From: Falsihalocynthiibacter halioticoli
Lineage (GTDB): Bacteria; Pseudomonadota; Alphaproteobacteria; Rhodobacterales; Rhodobacteraceae
DNA: 64,000 nt
Direction: 5' to 3'
Assembly (NCBI RefSeq): GCF_025802015.1
Contig: NZ_JAOYFC010000001.1
Coordinates: 248,001-312,000, forward strand
The position numbers were made by a program, and so were the translations under genes. The notes below the pieces were generated by a model, which was not told the DNA's origin, did no database searches, and saw nothing but the letters and a program-made list of their open reading frames with translations. Numbering within the stretch: position 1 is the first letter of the stretch; each line of letters begins with the position of its first letter. Positions 1-7,131 of the stretch are shown one piece after another.

Positions 1-138
1 TTTGCTTTGTCTATAGCTGCCGTTGTCGAAGAGATGCCTTGCCATGGAGGAGGTTCTTAAGTTTGAAACTAAAAACATCACATCCTTTTAATTGAATAAA
101 ATGTTTCATATCTGTGATGCAGGAAATGGAGGTCACCA

Positions 139-498
139 ATGGCATTAACTATGGACATGGATTCGAAGAAAGCAGAGCTACTGTTGCGTGCAGCGTTACT
201 TGATGATGCAAGTAACGTAGGTGAAAGACTGGCTGCCTTAGGTGCTGACATCAGCGTTGATGATGACGGCGATGCGTGGATTGCGTTGGACATGGACCTC
301 TGGCCAGAAGACAAAACTTCTCCGGAGGCAGAGACAATAGCAAAGATGCTTTGGCTGGACGTTGAATGGGTGTCGACAGTCGGGACATTCCCGTTTGCTT
401 GGCCGGGTCTGAGTGAATATTCCGACAAGACAACTGCTTACTTTAAGATGGTTTTAGATGCCTACGGTGGGCAAGGGCCTAACAAGGATGAGCGCTAA
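139..498 (+). CDS. Acidic 119-residue hypothetical protein
   Basis: The product is a soluble protein rich in Asp and Glu with no membrane segment or signal peptide, and I do not recognise its family. A good ribosome binding site (GGAGG, 6 bases before the ATG) supports the start. The C-terminal half is rich in Trp and aromatic residues (about residues 48-110). The gene lies at the left end of the mobile-element cargo, upstream of and codirectional with the AvcD-like deaminase but separated from it by about 420 bases, so it is probably not in the same operon. Small acidic proteins in such places can be immunity or anti-restriction proteins, but nothing in the sequence proves that role. Confidence 0.6.
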   Translation: MALTMDMDSKKAELLLRAALLDDASNVGERLAALGADISVDDDGDAWIALDMDLWPEDKTSPEAETIAKMLWLDVEWVSTVGTFPFAWPGLSEYSDKTTAYFKMVLDAYGGQGPNKDER

Positions 499-630
499 GC
501 TGGCTTTGGGATGACGCTCGACATCTTACACTTTTGCAGTGCCAATAGGCGGCTTTCATGAATGAAGTAGCAACCCACTAGATTCTGGGGAGAGCTTGTA
601 GAAAGTCTAGGCTATGCAAGTTGAATATGT

Positions 631-653
631 TCTCTGCCAACACTAGGCAGAGA
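631..653. repeat. Perfect 8-bp inverted repeat (hairpin)
   Basis: TCTCTGCC and GGCAGAGA flank a 7-base loop. The hairpin overlaps the stop codon of the 51-codon minus-strand gene, so it could end or stabilise that transcript. No T-tract follows on either strand, so it is not a classical intrinsic terminator. Confidence 0.5.
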
Positions 654-798
654 GCAGCTTACCTTTTGTATACTCACGAGACGCTTCGGATTGATGACTA
701 ATCATTTCCATGAACTCTTCTCGCTCTTGTTTCAGATCTCGGGCCTTGGCTTCATCTTGCACTTCATTTCGAGGTTGTTTTTGCTTCTCACGATCCAT
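643..798 (-). CDS. Small highly charged 51-residue protein
   Basis: A 51-codon reading frame starts at ATG 798 behind a strong ribosome binding site (AAAGGGAG about 7 bases upstream) and ends at TAG 643. The product is hydrophilic, mixed-charge and probably helical (runs such as KARDLKQEREEF), with no Cys and no membrane segment. It is transcribed divergently from the AvcD-like deaminase gene, and the two share a gap of about 120 bases that must hold both promoters. Its stop codon sits inside a perfect hairpin. Function is unknown. Because a small inhibitor is known beside AvcD in Vibrio (an RNA there), this locus deserves attention, but a direct link is only inference. Confidence 0.45.
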   Translation of the reverse strand: MDREKQKQPRNEVQDEAKARDLKQEREEFMEMISHQSEASREYTKGKLLSA

Positions 799-917
799 GT
801 CAACTACTCCCTTTGGTGCTTCTATTGTGAATCACTTTCAATAAGGGATCAATACTTGCCTTGACGTCGGCTAAAGATCATTCGAAACTCTCGTTCTGAT
901 TGTTGAAAGGACGCCTA

Positions 918-2441
918 ATGAGTAACCGCGTTGAACTGGTTTTTGGTTTGGTAGGTCCGATTGGTTGCCCGATCCATCAAGCCGGTGACATTCTGGCGTC
1001 GACTCTGAAAAAGATGGATTATATTCCTGTAACGGTATCGCTCAGTTCAGAGATGGATAGACTCCTGAAAGCGAAGGGTAGCGAAGTCGATGGGCGATTT
1101 GATTCCGCGTTAGAAGAGAAAATTCTCAAAGGGAATAAAGTTCGCGAGACATTTAATAACAACGGAGTTCTCGCCGCTGAAGCTATTAGGCAGATAGTTG
1201 AATATCGAAAAGGTTTTGCAAAGAATCGTGGAGAAACAAATGCTGCAAAAATAAACGAACGAGCACTTATTCCTCTTGATGAACATGCATTCATCATCGA
1301 CCAACTTAAGCGACCTGAGGAGGTCGAGCTGCTCATCAAGGCATTTGGAAAACGCTTTGTTCAAGTATCTGTCGTCACATCTTTAGAACAACGTAGACAG
1401 TCTTTGGTCGCTCGTCTACGCAGCGAGCAACACAGCTGGGATAACGAGCGCTGTGAAGCCCATGCCGGCACGTTGATCGCGACTGATCAGAATGAACGGA
1501 GCGATGAACGTGGGCAGCGAATTTCAAAGATTTTTCATCTTGGTGATGTATTTTTCGACGGCACCTCAGAAGATTCTTTGGAGAGATCCAGCCAACGTTT
1601 CATAAAGGCCTTCTTTGGGCGCAACAATGTTGCGCCAACACGCGATGAGTTTGGCAGCTATATGGCTAAAGCTGCTTCTCTGAGATCAGTTGATCTTTCA
1701 CGGCAAGTTGGAGCTGCAATTGTAACGTCTGAAGGAGATTTGATCTCTGTCGGTTGTAATGAAGTCCCTAAGTACGGAGGCGGAAATTATTGGGATGAAG
1801 ACGCTGACAAGAAAAGAGACATTGATCTAGGTGGCGAAGCAAATAAGAATGAAATCAACAGAATAATCTCTGATTTTTTGGGTGTGCTTGAGAAGCAAGG
1901 AATAATTGCAAAGGGACAAACAGTTAATAGTATTTTGCAAAATGATGGGCACCGAAAAGCGATTAAAGGCTCGTTAATAGCTGGTGTGACAGAATATGGG
2001 CGAATGGTGCATGCAGAGATGAATGCCCTGTCTGATGCGGCGCGATTAGGTAGGTCTTTGAAAGGCGCTTCAATTTTCGTAACCACTTACCCCTGTCATA
2101 ATTGTGCTAAACACCTAATTGCCGCAGGCATAGAGCGGATTGTCTTCATCGAGCCGTATCCCAAAAGTAAAACTGAAAGCCTATTCCAAAATATTGTGGG
2201 TCACGATGCTACCGAAAGTGCTAAAGTCAGTATTGAACACTTCTTTGGTATATCTCCTCGACGGTACCGCGACATTTTTGAAAAAGGCTCGCGCCAAACG
2301 AAAGAAGGCGAAGTGATTGACTGGTATAAAGGTGAACAAGCACCACGCTTGGGCAATATTGAGGTAGGTGCACCAGCCCGCGTTATTTATGCAGTGCTCG
2401 AAAACCTATATGCTGTAGATACGATAAGCACGACTGATTAG
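918..2441 (+). CDS. AvcD-type antiphage dCTP/dCMP deaminase
   Basis: The 507-residue protein has two parts. The N-terminal part (about 1-240) begins with a P-loop-kinase-like strand and loop, GLVGPIGCP at residues 10-18, in which the usual GK[ST] of Walker A is not kept. The C-terminal part (about 250-500) is a zinc-dependent deaminase with H365-A-E367 and P392-C-H-N-C396, giving His/Cys/Cys zinc ligands and the catalytic Glu. This architecture and length match the antiphage deaminases (AvcD / dCTP deaminase), which deplete dCTP/dCMP during infection and so starve phage replication. A longer frame opens at TTG 900, but ATG 918 has an AAAGGACG ribosome binding site and is preferred. It is cargo of the mobile element and faces the kinase operon tail to tail. 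In Vibrio an adjacent small RNA (AvcI) holds AvcD inactive; the 499-917 region is where an equivalent should be sought. Confidence 0.85.
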   Translation: MSNRVELVFGLVGPIGCPIHQAGDILASTLKKMDYIPVTVSLSSEMDRLLKAKGSEVDGRFDSALEEKILKGNKVRETFNNNGVLAAEAIRQIVEYRKGFAKNRGETNAAKINERALIPLDEHAFIIDQLKRPEEVELLIKAFGKRFVQVSVVTSLEQRRQSLVARLRSEQHSWDNERCEAHAGTLIATDQNERSDERGQRISKIFHLGDVFFDGTSEDSLERSSQRFIKAFFGRNNVAPTRDEFGSYMAKAASLRSVDLSRQVGAAIVTSEGDLISVGCNEVPKYGGGNYWDEDADKKRDIDLGGEANKNEINRIISDFLGVLEKQGIIAKGQTVNSILQNDGHRKAIKGSLIAGVTEYGRMVHAEMNALSDAARLGRSLKGASIFVTTYPCHNCAKHLIAAGIERIVFIEPYPKSKTESLFQNIVGHDATESAKVSIEHFFGISPRRYRDIFEKGSRQTKEGEVIDWYKGEQAPRLGNIEVGAPARVIYAVLENLYAVDTISTTD

Positions 2442-2498
2442 GTGTTCCAGCGAGTAAAAAGCCGACAATCACTTCACGCATACCATCTAAATTAAAAC

Positions 2499-2666
2499 CT
2501 ACTTCTTTTGGCCTTTGCGTAAAGTAACATTTACTTCACGTGTCATCTTTACTCTTAGCATATATTCACGTGAGTTTGAATCGCGCCTTGCGTCCTGCGA
2601 ATTCCATGCCGATGCAATAATTTCACGGCGTTTGTACGAATATGGCTCGTTTCTGATCCGCTTCAT
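2499..2666 (-). CDS. Basic 55-residue protein, third gene of the kinase operon
   Basis: A 55-codon frame starts at ATG 2666, only 3 bases after the kinase stop codon. Its ribosome binding site (GAGG) lies inside the last codons of the kinase gene, which is the usual sign of translational coupling. The product is very basic (many Arg and Lys, few acidic residues, none aliphatic-rich enough for a membrane segment) and ends KGQKK, so nucleic-acid binding is plausible. I do not recognise a family. It is probably the third component of the operon that begins with the RNase H-fold-like gene. An antitoxin or adaptor role is possible but unproven. Confidence 0.6.
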   Translation of the reverse strand: MKRIRNEPYSYKRREIIASAWNSQDARRDSNSREYMLRVKMTREVNVTLRKGQKK

Positions 2667-2669
2667 CTA

Positions 2670-3695
2670 CTAACCCTCATTCTTTAGAACGCCGCGTATC
2701 TTTGTTGGTGTCATTGTCGCCTTGCAGTGAGCAGTCTTTCGTCGCGTTTTCCCGTTCTTGGCTGTCAAAAACGCGGTCGAACCATCTCCTTTTACCACAA
2801 AAGTCTTGAGTGTTCCGTTCTCACTACGTTTCCAACGCCTTTCTTCGCCAACTGTTTCATATTCCCAGTCGAAACAGTTATCCACCTTAGCAAGTTCATT
2901 TGCGACCGCTAATGCCGAAAGAAATCTATCGTTTGGACTTGGTTGCAAGCACTGAATGACAACGCTTTTTAGACGATTAGGTATGTGTTCTGGGAATGCC
3001 TGTCGGTTCGGATAAATTCCTTGTTCGAGTGCTGAAACAAAAGCCTGTTGATCGCCTCCGAAGGCATCAAATTGCTTTCTCACCGAACTACCACCACAGC
3101 ACATCCTGTAAAGTGTTAAGCCAAACTGATAGATGTCGTGTTGCAAGTTAAATGGTGGACCTATCACCCTTTCAGGTGGAGCTATAGGCATATAAAACTG
3201 GTCCTGCCATGCCTCACCGGCATACATCTGTTTTGCTAGACCAAAATCAGATATGAGAGCTTCACCTCGTTCAGATAGAAGAATGTTGTCAGGTTTAATG
3301 TCGAAATGGATCAAACCTTTCGAGTGTATGTTGTGAAGTCCTGACAATAATTGGCATGACAACCTAATTATCTCTCGCACAGTTAGGTTGCGGGATGCCA
3401 TGAGCGCTGACAGTGAACCCTGTTCAAAAAACGGCAGCGCAACGTAGACGAATTTGTCGTCTTCACAGGAATATAAAACTGGGACGACGTTTTGATGTGC
3501 GGTTGCATATAATGCCTTCGCTTCATCAAAATATTCAGAAGCAGATTCCAGCTTTGACTTCGCGATTCTCTTCATCACAATTTCTGCACCAAGCTGGACG
3601 TCCTCAACAATATGCGTGGTTGAGTTTTTACCTTCCAGCCCAATCTCGCGAATTTCGTGCCACTCTACTTCCGCTCTCTTATGAGGTCTAAGCAT
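2670..3695 (-). CDS. Hanks-type serine/threonine protein kinase
   Basis: The 341-residue protein is an eukaryotic-like protein kinase occupying about residues 10-270. The catalytic loop HFDIKPDN (130-137) carries the catalytic Asp132, Lys134 and Asn137. The Mg-binding DFG is at 150-152, the APPE activation-segment end at 172-175, and the ATP-binding Lys of VMKR at 42. The glycine loop is degenerate (GLEGKNSTT). The C-terminal 70 residues are basic and unassigned; there is no membrane segment, so it is cytosolic. An upstream in-frame ATG at 3740 has no ribosome binding site. ATG 3695 has GGAG at good spacing and overlaps the preceding gene by only 8 bases, so I prefer it. Such kinases in mobile islands often act in phage defence (for example Stk2), but this gene arrangement is not one I recognise. 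Confidence 0.8.
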   Translation of the reverse strand: MLRPHKRAEVEWHEIREIGLEGKNSTTHIVEDVQLGAEIVMKRIAKSKLESASEYFDEAKALYATAHQNVVPVLYSCEDDKFVYVALPFFEQGSLSALMASRNLTVREIIRLSCQLLSGLHNIHSKGLIHFDIKPDNILLSERGEALISDFGLAKQMYAGEAWQDQFYMPIAPPERVIGPPFNLQHDIYQFGLTLYRMCCGGSSVRKQFDAFGGDQQAFVSALEQGIYPNRQAFPEHIPNRLKSVVIQCLQPSPNDRFLSALAVANELAKVDNCFDWEYETVGEERRWKRSENGTLKTFVVKGDGSTAFLTAKNGKTRRKTAHCKATMTPTKIRGVLKNEG

Positions 3696-4146
3696 TGTGT
3701 TCAGCTCCAAGGGCACATAGGACTGCCTCTCTTTCTTCATTAATCATATTCTGCCAGCCATCGACTTCAAAGGGCACGTTGCCTTCGATCATCGGCTTTA
3801 GGTGTGTTCGAGTTAGGCCTAAGCGCGAAGCGATCGATGAAATATGCCCAACATAGTAGCCCTTTAACGGGCTGCTCGCGAATGCCTCTATAATCACACC
3901 CTCAATCTGGAGTCTTTTGATATTCATGCGTTGCGAGTTCGGCTCAGTGGCTCTGATTCCGGCTTGCTGAATGTTGTATTCACGAATTATGTCTAGAAAG
4001 TTACTTCGGACATATTTAAGTGCTTCGGGCGTATCGAACGCCAACGGCACAACAATCTGATCAATATTCACAACGGAACTGTCTTCCGTATCCACGACAG
4101 CGTAGACTACGCTAGATGGTCGGGCTCTAATGCCGATTGTAATCAT
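3688..4146 (-). CDS. RuvC/RNase H-fold-like protein, first gene of kinase operon
   Basis: The 152-residue protein opens with ITIGIRARPSSVVYAVVD, the strand-turn-strand pattern that begins RuvC/RNase H folds. A middle segment (about residues 66-87, IRATEPNSQRMNIKRLQIEG) resembles the RuvC helix region, and the end has an EEREAVLCAL helix like the last catalytic helix. The first catalytic Asp of RuvC enzymes is replaced (Arg7), so nuclease activity is doubtful; a structural, sensor or pseudo-enzyme role is as likely. The fold call is inference from pattern only. The start has a GAGG site 5 bases upstream. The gene ends inside the start of the kinase gene, and a LexA box lies 20 bases upstream of its ATG. 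Confidence 0.65.
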   Translation of the reverse strand: MITIGIRARPSSVVYAVVDTEDSSVVNIDQIVVPLAFDTPEALKYVRSNFLDIIREYNIQQAGIRATEPNSQRMNIKRLQIEGVIIEAFASSPLKGYYVGHISSIASRLGLTRTHLKPMIEGNVPFEVDGWQNMINEEREAVLCALGAEHNA

Positions 4147-4165
4147 CTAACCTCACATCGAACGA

Positions 4166-4180
4166 GAACATAAAGTGAAC
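4166..4180 (-). promoter_or_regulatory. LexA (SOS) box
   Basis: On the coding strand of the kinase operon this reads GTTC-ACTTTAT-GTTC, a perfect match to the alphaproteobacterial LexA direct repeat GTTC-N7-GTTC. It ends 19 bases before the ATG at 4146 and just downstream of a likely promoter, where bound LexA would block transcription. A third GAAC half-site adjoins it at 4160-4163. Confidence 0.65.
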
Positions 4181-4188
4181 ACACTGGA

Positions 4189-4217
4189 AACATATGTTCC
4201 CTATCCTGTTATTGCAA
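4189..4217 (-). promoter_or_regulatory. Putative sigma70 promoter of the kinase operon
   Basis: On the minus strand TTGCAA (4217-4212) and TATGTT (4194-4189) are 17 bases apart, as expected for -35 and -10 boxes. A 10-bp perfect palindrome, AACATATGTT (4189-4198), overlaps the -10. The predicted start point would fall right at the LexA box. The rest of the 4218-4336 gap shows no feature I recognise. Confidence 0.35.
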
Positions 4218-4336
4218 CCTAACTTTATGCATTACTATTACGTAGCCCCCAAAGACAAAACGCTGCGACTATAAATATTCTCTCGACTTGAAATGATCGA
4301 ACTAGGACGTGAGTTGTTTGCTCTACTTTAGTGCGC

Positions 4337-5482
4337 TTACCACAACCGATACCTTCTCCTCACCTTGTCAAACCTTTCCTCAATCGGCTTCGGGTGCTCT
4401 TTGCTCATTCTTGCGAGCGGCTGAACGTGCTGAAGCATGAATTCTTCGAAGTCGTCGGGCTTCACGTCCGAAAGTGCAGCGCGGGAAACGAAATACCCTA
4501 AGAGCTGGGTATCAAACTGACGCCACTTCTCAAACTTGTTGGCATAGATCACATTGCTTGGCTCAACGCCGGTGCGGTGCTCTAGTAGGTTTTCTGCCAC
4601 CCTATCCCTTACGGCCCTCCAGATGGGCTGTACCGGCCATCGTGCGCGGTTGGTGTCGCCTGTGGGGGTGCAGTAGCGGATTTTCTCGAAGAACTCGTTG
4701 AGGGCGTCTCCGATAGTTTCGCGCAGGTCTTGCCAGCTTCGCATTTCATAGCGGTTGCGGAGTTGTTTTGAGCCAAGACGCATTTCAAACCGCCAAATCT
4801 GGCTTGCAAAACGATCCTTCAAATCCAACTCGGGTTGGCCCACATCTCGACGGGCTTGGTTCCAGATTGTAAGCCAGCCCGCGTTTTTCTTCTGCATGAC
4901 TTCGAGGCGCTTGTCGTAGATGGCAAGTTGGCGGTTTGCAATGGCACCGGCGCGAAGGCCGGTCACGCGGTTGCTGCTGGCGAGGGTTTCGGTTTCATCA
5001 ACGCCGGTGAGTTCGCTTACCTTGGTGTGGGCAGGAACCACAAGCGCTTCTCTGCTTGGTTCGAACCACGGGGCGAGCACATCAACCGCGAAGTCAACGC
5101 GGCTCACACGGAGCTGGGTTTCGACGTAGGGGATTTCAAAGGCTTCCATGCAATCACGGAAGTGTTCTTCGGCTCCGTCCAAGCCATGAAGCGCAAGCCC
5201 CATGGCGCGGAAATCAACTTTAATCATCGGGTTGTTGGGGATCGGGTTTTCTGGGTCTTGAATGAGCCAGACCGCGCCCAAGTCGCCCGTGTGACAGGTA
5301 AAGCCACGCGCCCCTGTTGCGGTGACAGATAGTTTGATCTTACCCAAATCAAGGATGCATTCGGCGCGGGTTTCCCAAGCAAAGGCTTTGGCCGATGCAA
5401 GCTCTTGGGCGAAGTCGGGCGGAATGTCGGTGGAAACGGTGAAGGTTAGACCGTCAAAGCCGGAATGAAGGATGTCTATCAT
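4337..5482 (-). CDS. Replication initiator-like protein (Rep_trans type)
   Basis: The 381-residue protein resembles rolling-circle replication initiators of phages and plasmids (Rep_trans group). A hydrophobic R-V-D-F-A-V-D segment lies at 125-135, AIYDKR at 187-192 and IWRFEMRLG at 229-237; in the family this spacing frames the catalytic sheet. The N-terminus (HSGFDGLTFTVS) is also typical. It would nick the element DNA to start replication after excision. Its presence with an integrase and an AlpA-like protein but no visible structural phage genes suggests a satellite or an integrative mobilisable element. The start has only a weak ribosome binding site. The nearby 5483-5660 gap holds nothing I can support. 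Confidence 0.6.
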   Translation of the reverse strand: MIDILHSGFDGLTFTVSTDIPPDFAQELASAKAFAWETRAECILDLGKIKLSVTATGARGFTCHTGDLGAVWLIQDPENPIPNNPMIKVDFRAMGLALHGLDGAEEHFRDCMEAFEIPYVETQLRVSRVDFAVDVLAPWFEPSREALVVPAHTKVSELTGVDETETLASSNRVTGLRAGAIANRQLAIYDKRLEVMQKKNAGWLTIWNQARRDVGQPELDLKDRFASQIWRFEMRLGSKQLRNRYEMRSWQDLRETIGDALNEFFEKIRYCTPTGDTNRARWPVQPIWRAVRDRVAENLLEHRTGVEPSNVIYANKFEKWRQFDTQLLGYFVSRAALSDVKPDDFEEFMLQHVQPLARMSKEHPKPIEERFDKVRRRYRLW

Positions 5483-5660
5483 GGTTTACGCTGTACCTGC
5501 TTTTTGTATTTGTGGAGGGGGGTGTTACAAGACCCCCCATTGTCTCCGCATGTTATTGCGGCGTTCGATGGCTTGAATGTGAGGGAATGACCGGAAGTCG
5601 TGCCTCCGGCGGGGCAGTTTGTGTTTTGGGGCCGGATTGAGAAGCCCGACCCCTAAAGTT

Positions 5661-5879
5661 TCATCGTGTTGAAAGCTGTCTGCTGATCCAGATTTCCGCG
5701 CGTTCCGCAACCTTGGCGACGTTCAGAAGATCGGAGTGGAACAGACTTCCTGTGTTCTTCCAGTCGCCCTGAGCGTCCTTGTAGGAGCGGGTAATGTCGA
5801 CGGAATAGTTCCCGTCATTGTCCCAGATTGTTGCGGTTGTGAGGCCCAATTTGATTTTGTGGGCAGGTAGATTGCTCAT
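5661..5879 (-). CDS. Small conserved-looking element protein, 72 residues
   Basis: The soluble 72-residue product has a beta-rich first half (HKIKLGLTTATIWDNDGNYSVDITRSY) followed by an alpha helix (LLNVAKVAERAEIWISRQ). I recall similar small proteins beside replication initiators in alphaproteobacterial integrative elements, but cannot name a family with certainty. The start is well supported by AAGGA 8 bases upstream. It lies between the AlpA-like gene and the replication initiator gene on the same strand, so it is probably part of the element replication and excision module. Single-stranded DNA binding is conceivable but not shown. Confidence 0.65.
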   Translation of the reverse strand: MSNLPAHKIKLGLTTATIWDNDGNYSVDITRSYKDAQGDWKNTGSLFHSDLLNVAKVAERAEIWISRQLSTR

Positions 5880-6016
5880 GTGTTTTCCTTTTCGAAGTTA
5901 AGTTGTCGGCAGACATATGAAGGGCGTGAGGTGACGTTTGACCCCACGCCCTCTAAGAAGCCATCCGGCCCCAAAATCCCGCACGTCGCTGCCAACTCCG
6001 TGCGGGCAAAACTGGA

Positions 6017-6244
6017 TTATTCAACGAGCGATAGGCTCGTGTTTGCGACCCGCTTTTCTGCGATCCATTTCTGAAGGTCGCGGCGCGTGTAACGAACCGA
6101 ACGGCCTGATACTTTGATAAAAAGCGGCCCGCCGCCACGAACGCGCCAGTTCTGGAGCGCCCTTACCGAATAACAAAGGTAATCGGCGGCATCTCTCTCT
6201 CCGATAAGCCGGTCGTAGTAGTCTGGATCAATCTGTGTTTGCAT
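6017..6244 (-). CDS. AlpA/MerR-type excisionase-like DNA-binding protein
   Basis: The 75-residue protein has a winged helix-turn-helix of the HTH_17 / AlpA type: RLIGERDAADYLCYSVRALQ forms the helices, followed by NWRVRGGGP, a wing with FIKVSGRSVRYTRRDLQKWI. Such proteins direct excision with a cognate tyrosine integrase or regulate its promoter. A longer frame begins at 6313, but ATG 6244 is preceded by GTGAGG at proper spacing and leaves a compact protein that begins just before the fold. It sits between the integrase-side hypothetical gene and the replication genes, as usual for satellites and small integrative elements. Confidence 0.8.
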   Translation of the reverse strand: MQTQIDPDYYDRLIGERDAADYLCYSVRALQNWRVRGGGPLFIKVSGRSVRYTRRDLQKWIAEKRVANTSLSLVE

Positions 6245-6347
6245 CGTTGCCTCACTGCTGTTTGTTTCGATGTAAACAGAATGCAGCGTAAGGCGTTCGC
6301 GTTCTAATGGCATAAATGGTCAAATTTTGATCCATTTTCGCCATAGC

Positions 6348-7016
6348 CTATTTTCTAAGGCCAAAAACGCGCCGTGCGGTGTCGCCGATTGTGTGTGAAG
6401 TCGGAAATTGCCGCCCGTTCACCGACCAGAAAAACGCATAGAGAAAATCAAAGAACCTGCCATGATAGGGGCGCTCTTGATCAATCTCGTTATAGCTATA
6501 TGAGGCCATTGGCACATCACCGGTGAAATACTCGAACACCTTGCCCAGCTTCGTGATTGTATCTTCAAGCGATTGGTTCTGCTTTGGTCGGGCACGGGGG
6601 CGCTTGTGTTCGGTTAGAGCGTACTCAACCAATACGTTCAGTTCCGGCAAGGCGGCTTGAAGTTTTTCAACAAGGAACTCGCCATATCCAAGCCCCTCGT
6701 TTTCGGTGTCCATTATGGCTTCATCAAAGCCTTCCGGCTCAAGGGCAAATCCTGCTTCCTCAAGCTCCCATTCAGCCGATGGCGGCAAGTGCGAAAGTTG
6801 CGCCAATAAAGTAGAAGCAGATTTTTCGATCTTTCCGTATAGCGCCTTGCGCTCTTTCGCGGAGAGTTTAGAAACGCTGCGATTTTTAGGATCGTAGGCT
6901 CGGGCGATAAACTCGATCTCGCTTTCAAACTCCGTGGCCATCGGCGCGTCTAAACCTAACGCCTCCCAAAGTTTGCCAATATCTAAGGTAACGGGAGGCG
7001 TGGTTGTCGTGGTCAT
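6348..7016 (-). CDS. Hypothetical element protein, 222 residues
   Basis: I do not recognise this protein. It is soluble and acidic in the first two thirds, with predicted helices and a basic patch near residues 140-150 (EHKRPRARPKQNQSLED). The C-terminal segment (about 160-222) has YHGRFFDFLYAFFWSVNG and may form a compact helical domain. The start has AGAGGA upstream at suitable spacing. It lies between the integrase and the AlpA-like gene in the same direction, so it probably belongs to the element maintenance genes rather than the defence cargo. Confidence 0.6.
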   Translation of the reverse strand: MTTTTTPPVTLDIGKLWEALGLDAPMATEFESEIEFIARAYDPKNRSVSKLSAKERKALYGKIEKSASTLLAQLSHLPPSAEWELEEAGFALEPEGFDEAIMDTENEGLGYGEFLVEKLQAALPELNVLVEYALTEHKRPRARPKQNQSLEDTITKLGKVFEYFTGDVPMASYSYNEIDQERPYHGRFFDFLYAFFWSVNGRQFPTSHTIGDTARRVFGLRK

Positions 7017-7131
7017 TTCTGCTGTCCTCTAATCTTATGCAAGGGGGGAGCCGTTCTGCGCGGACCTGTTCGGTAACATTACTTTACATAGGGCGGCCTT
7101 AATGCTCGCGCTATCTCTATGTAAGGTAACG

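Noticed and set aside
1..60. Frame open from the window edge, ending TAA at 58-60
   Set aside because: It could be the end of a gene cut by the window, but a second frame is also open and 20 codons are too few to support a call.
3696..3740. Longer kinase start at 3740
   Set aside because: No ribosome binding site and a 53-base overlap; the ATG at 3695 has GGAG and a short overlap.
5525..5710. 61-codon minus-strand frame between the Rep-like and 72-residue genes
   Set aside because: It overlaps the better supported 72-residue gene and has no ribosome binding site.
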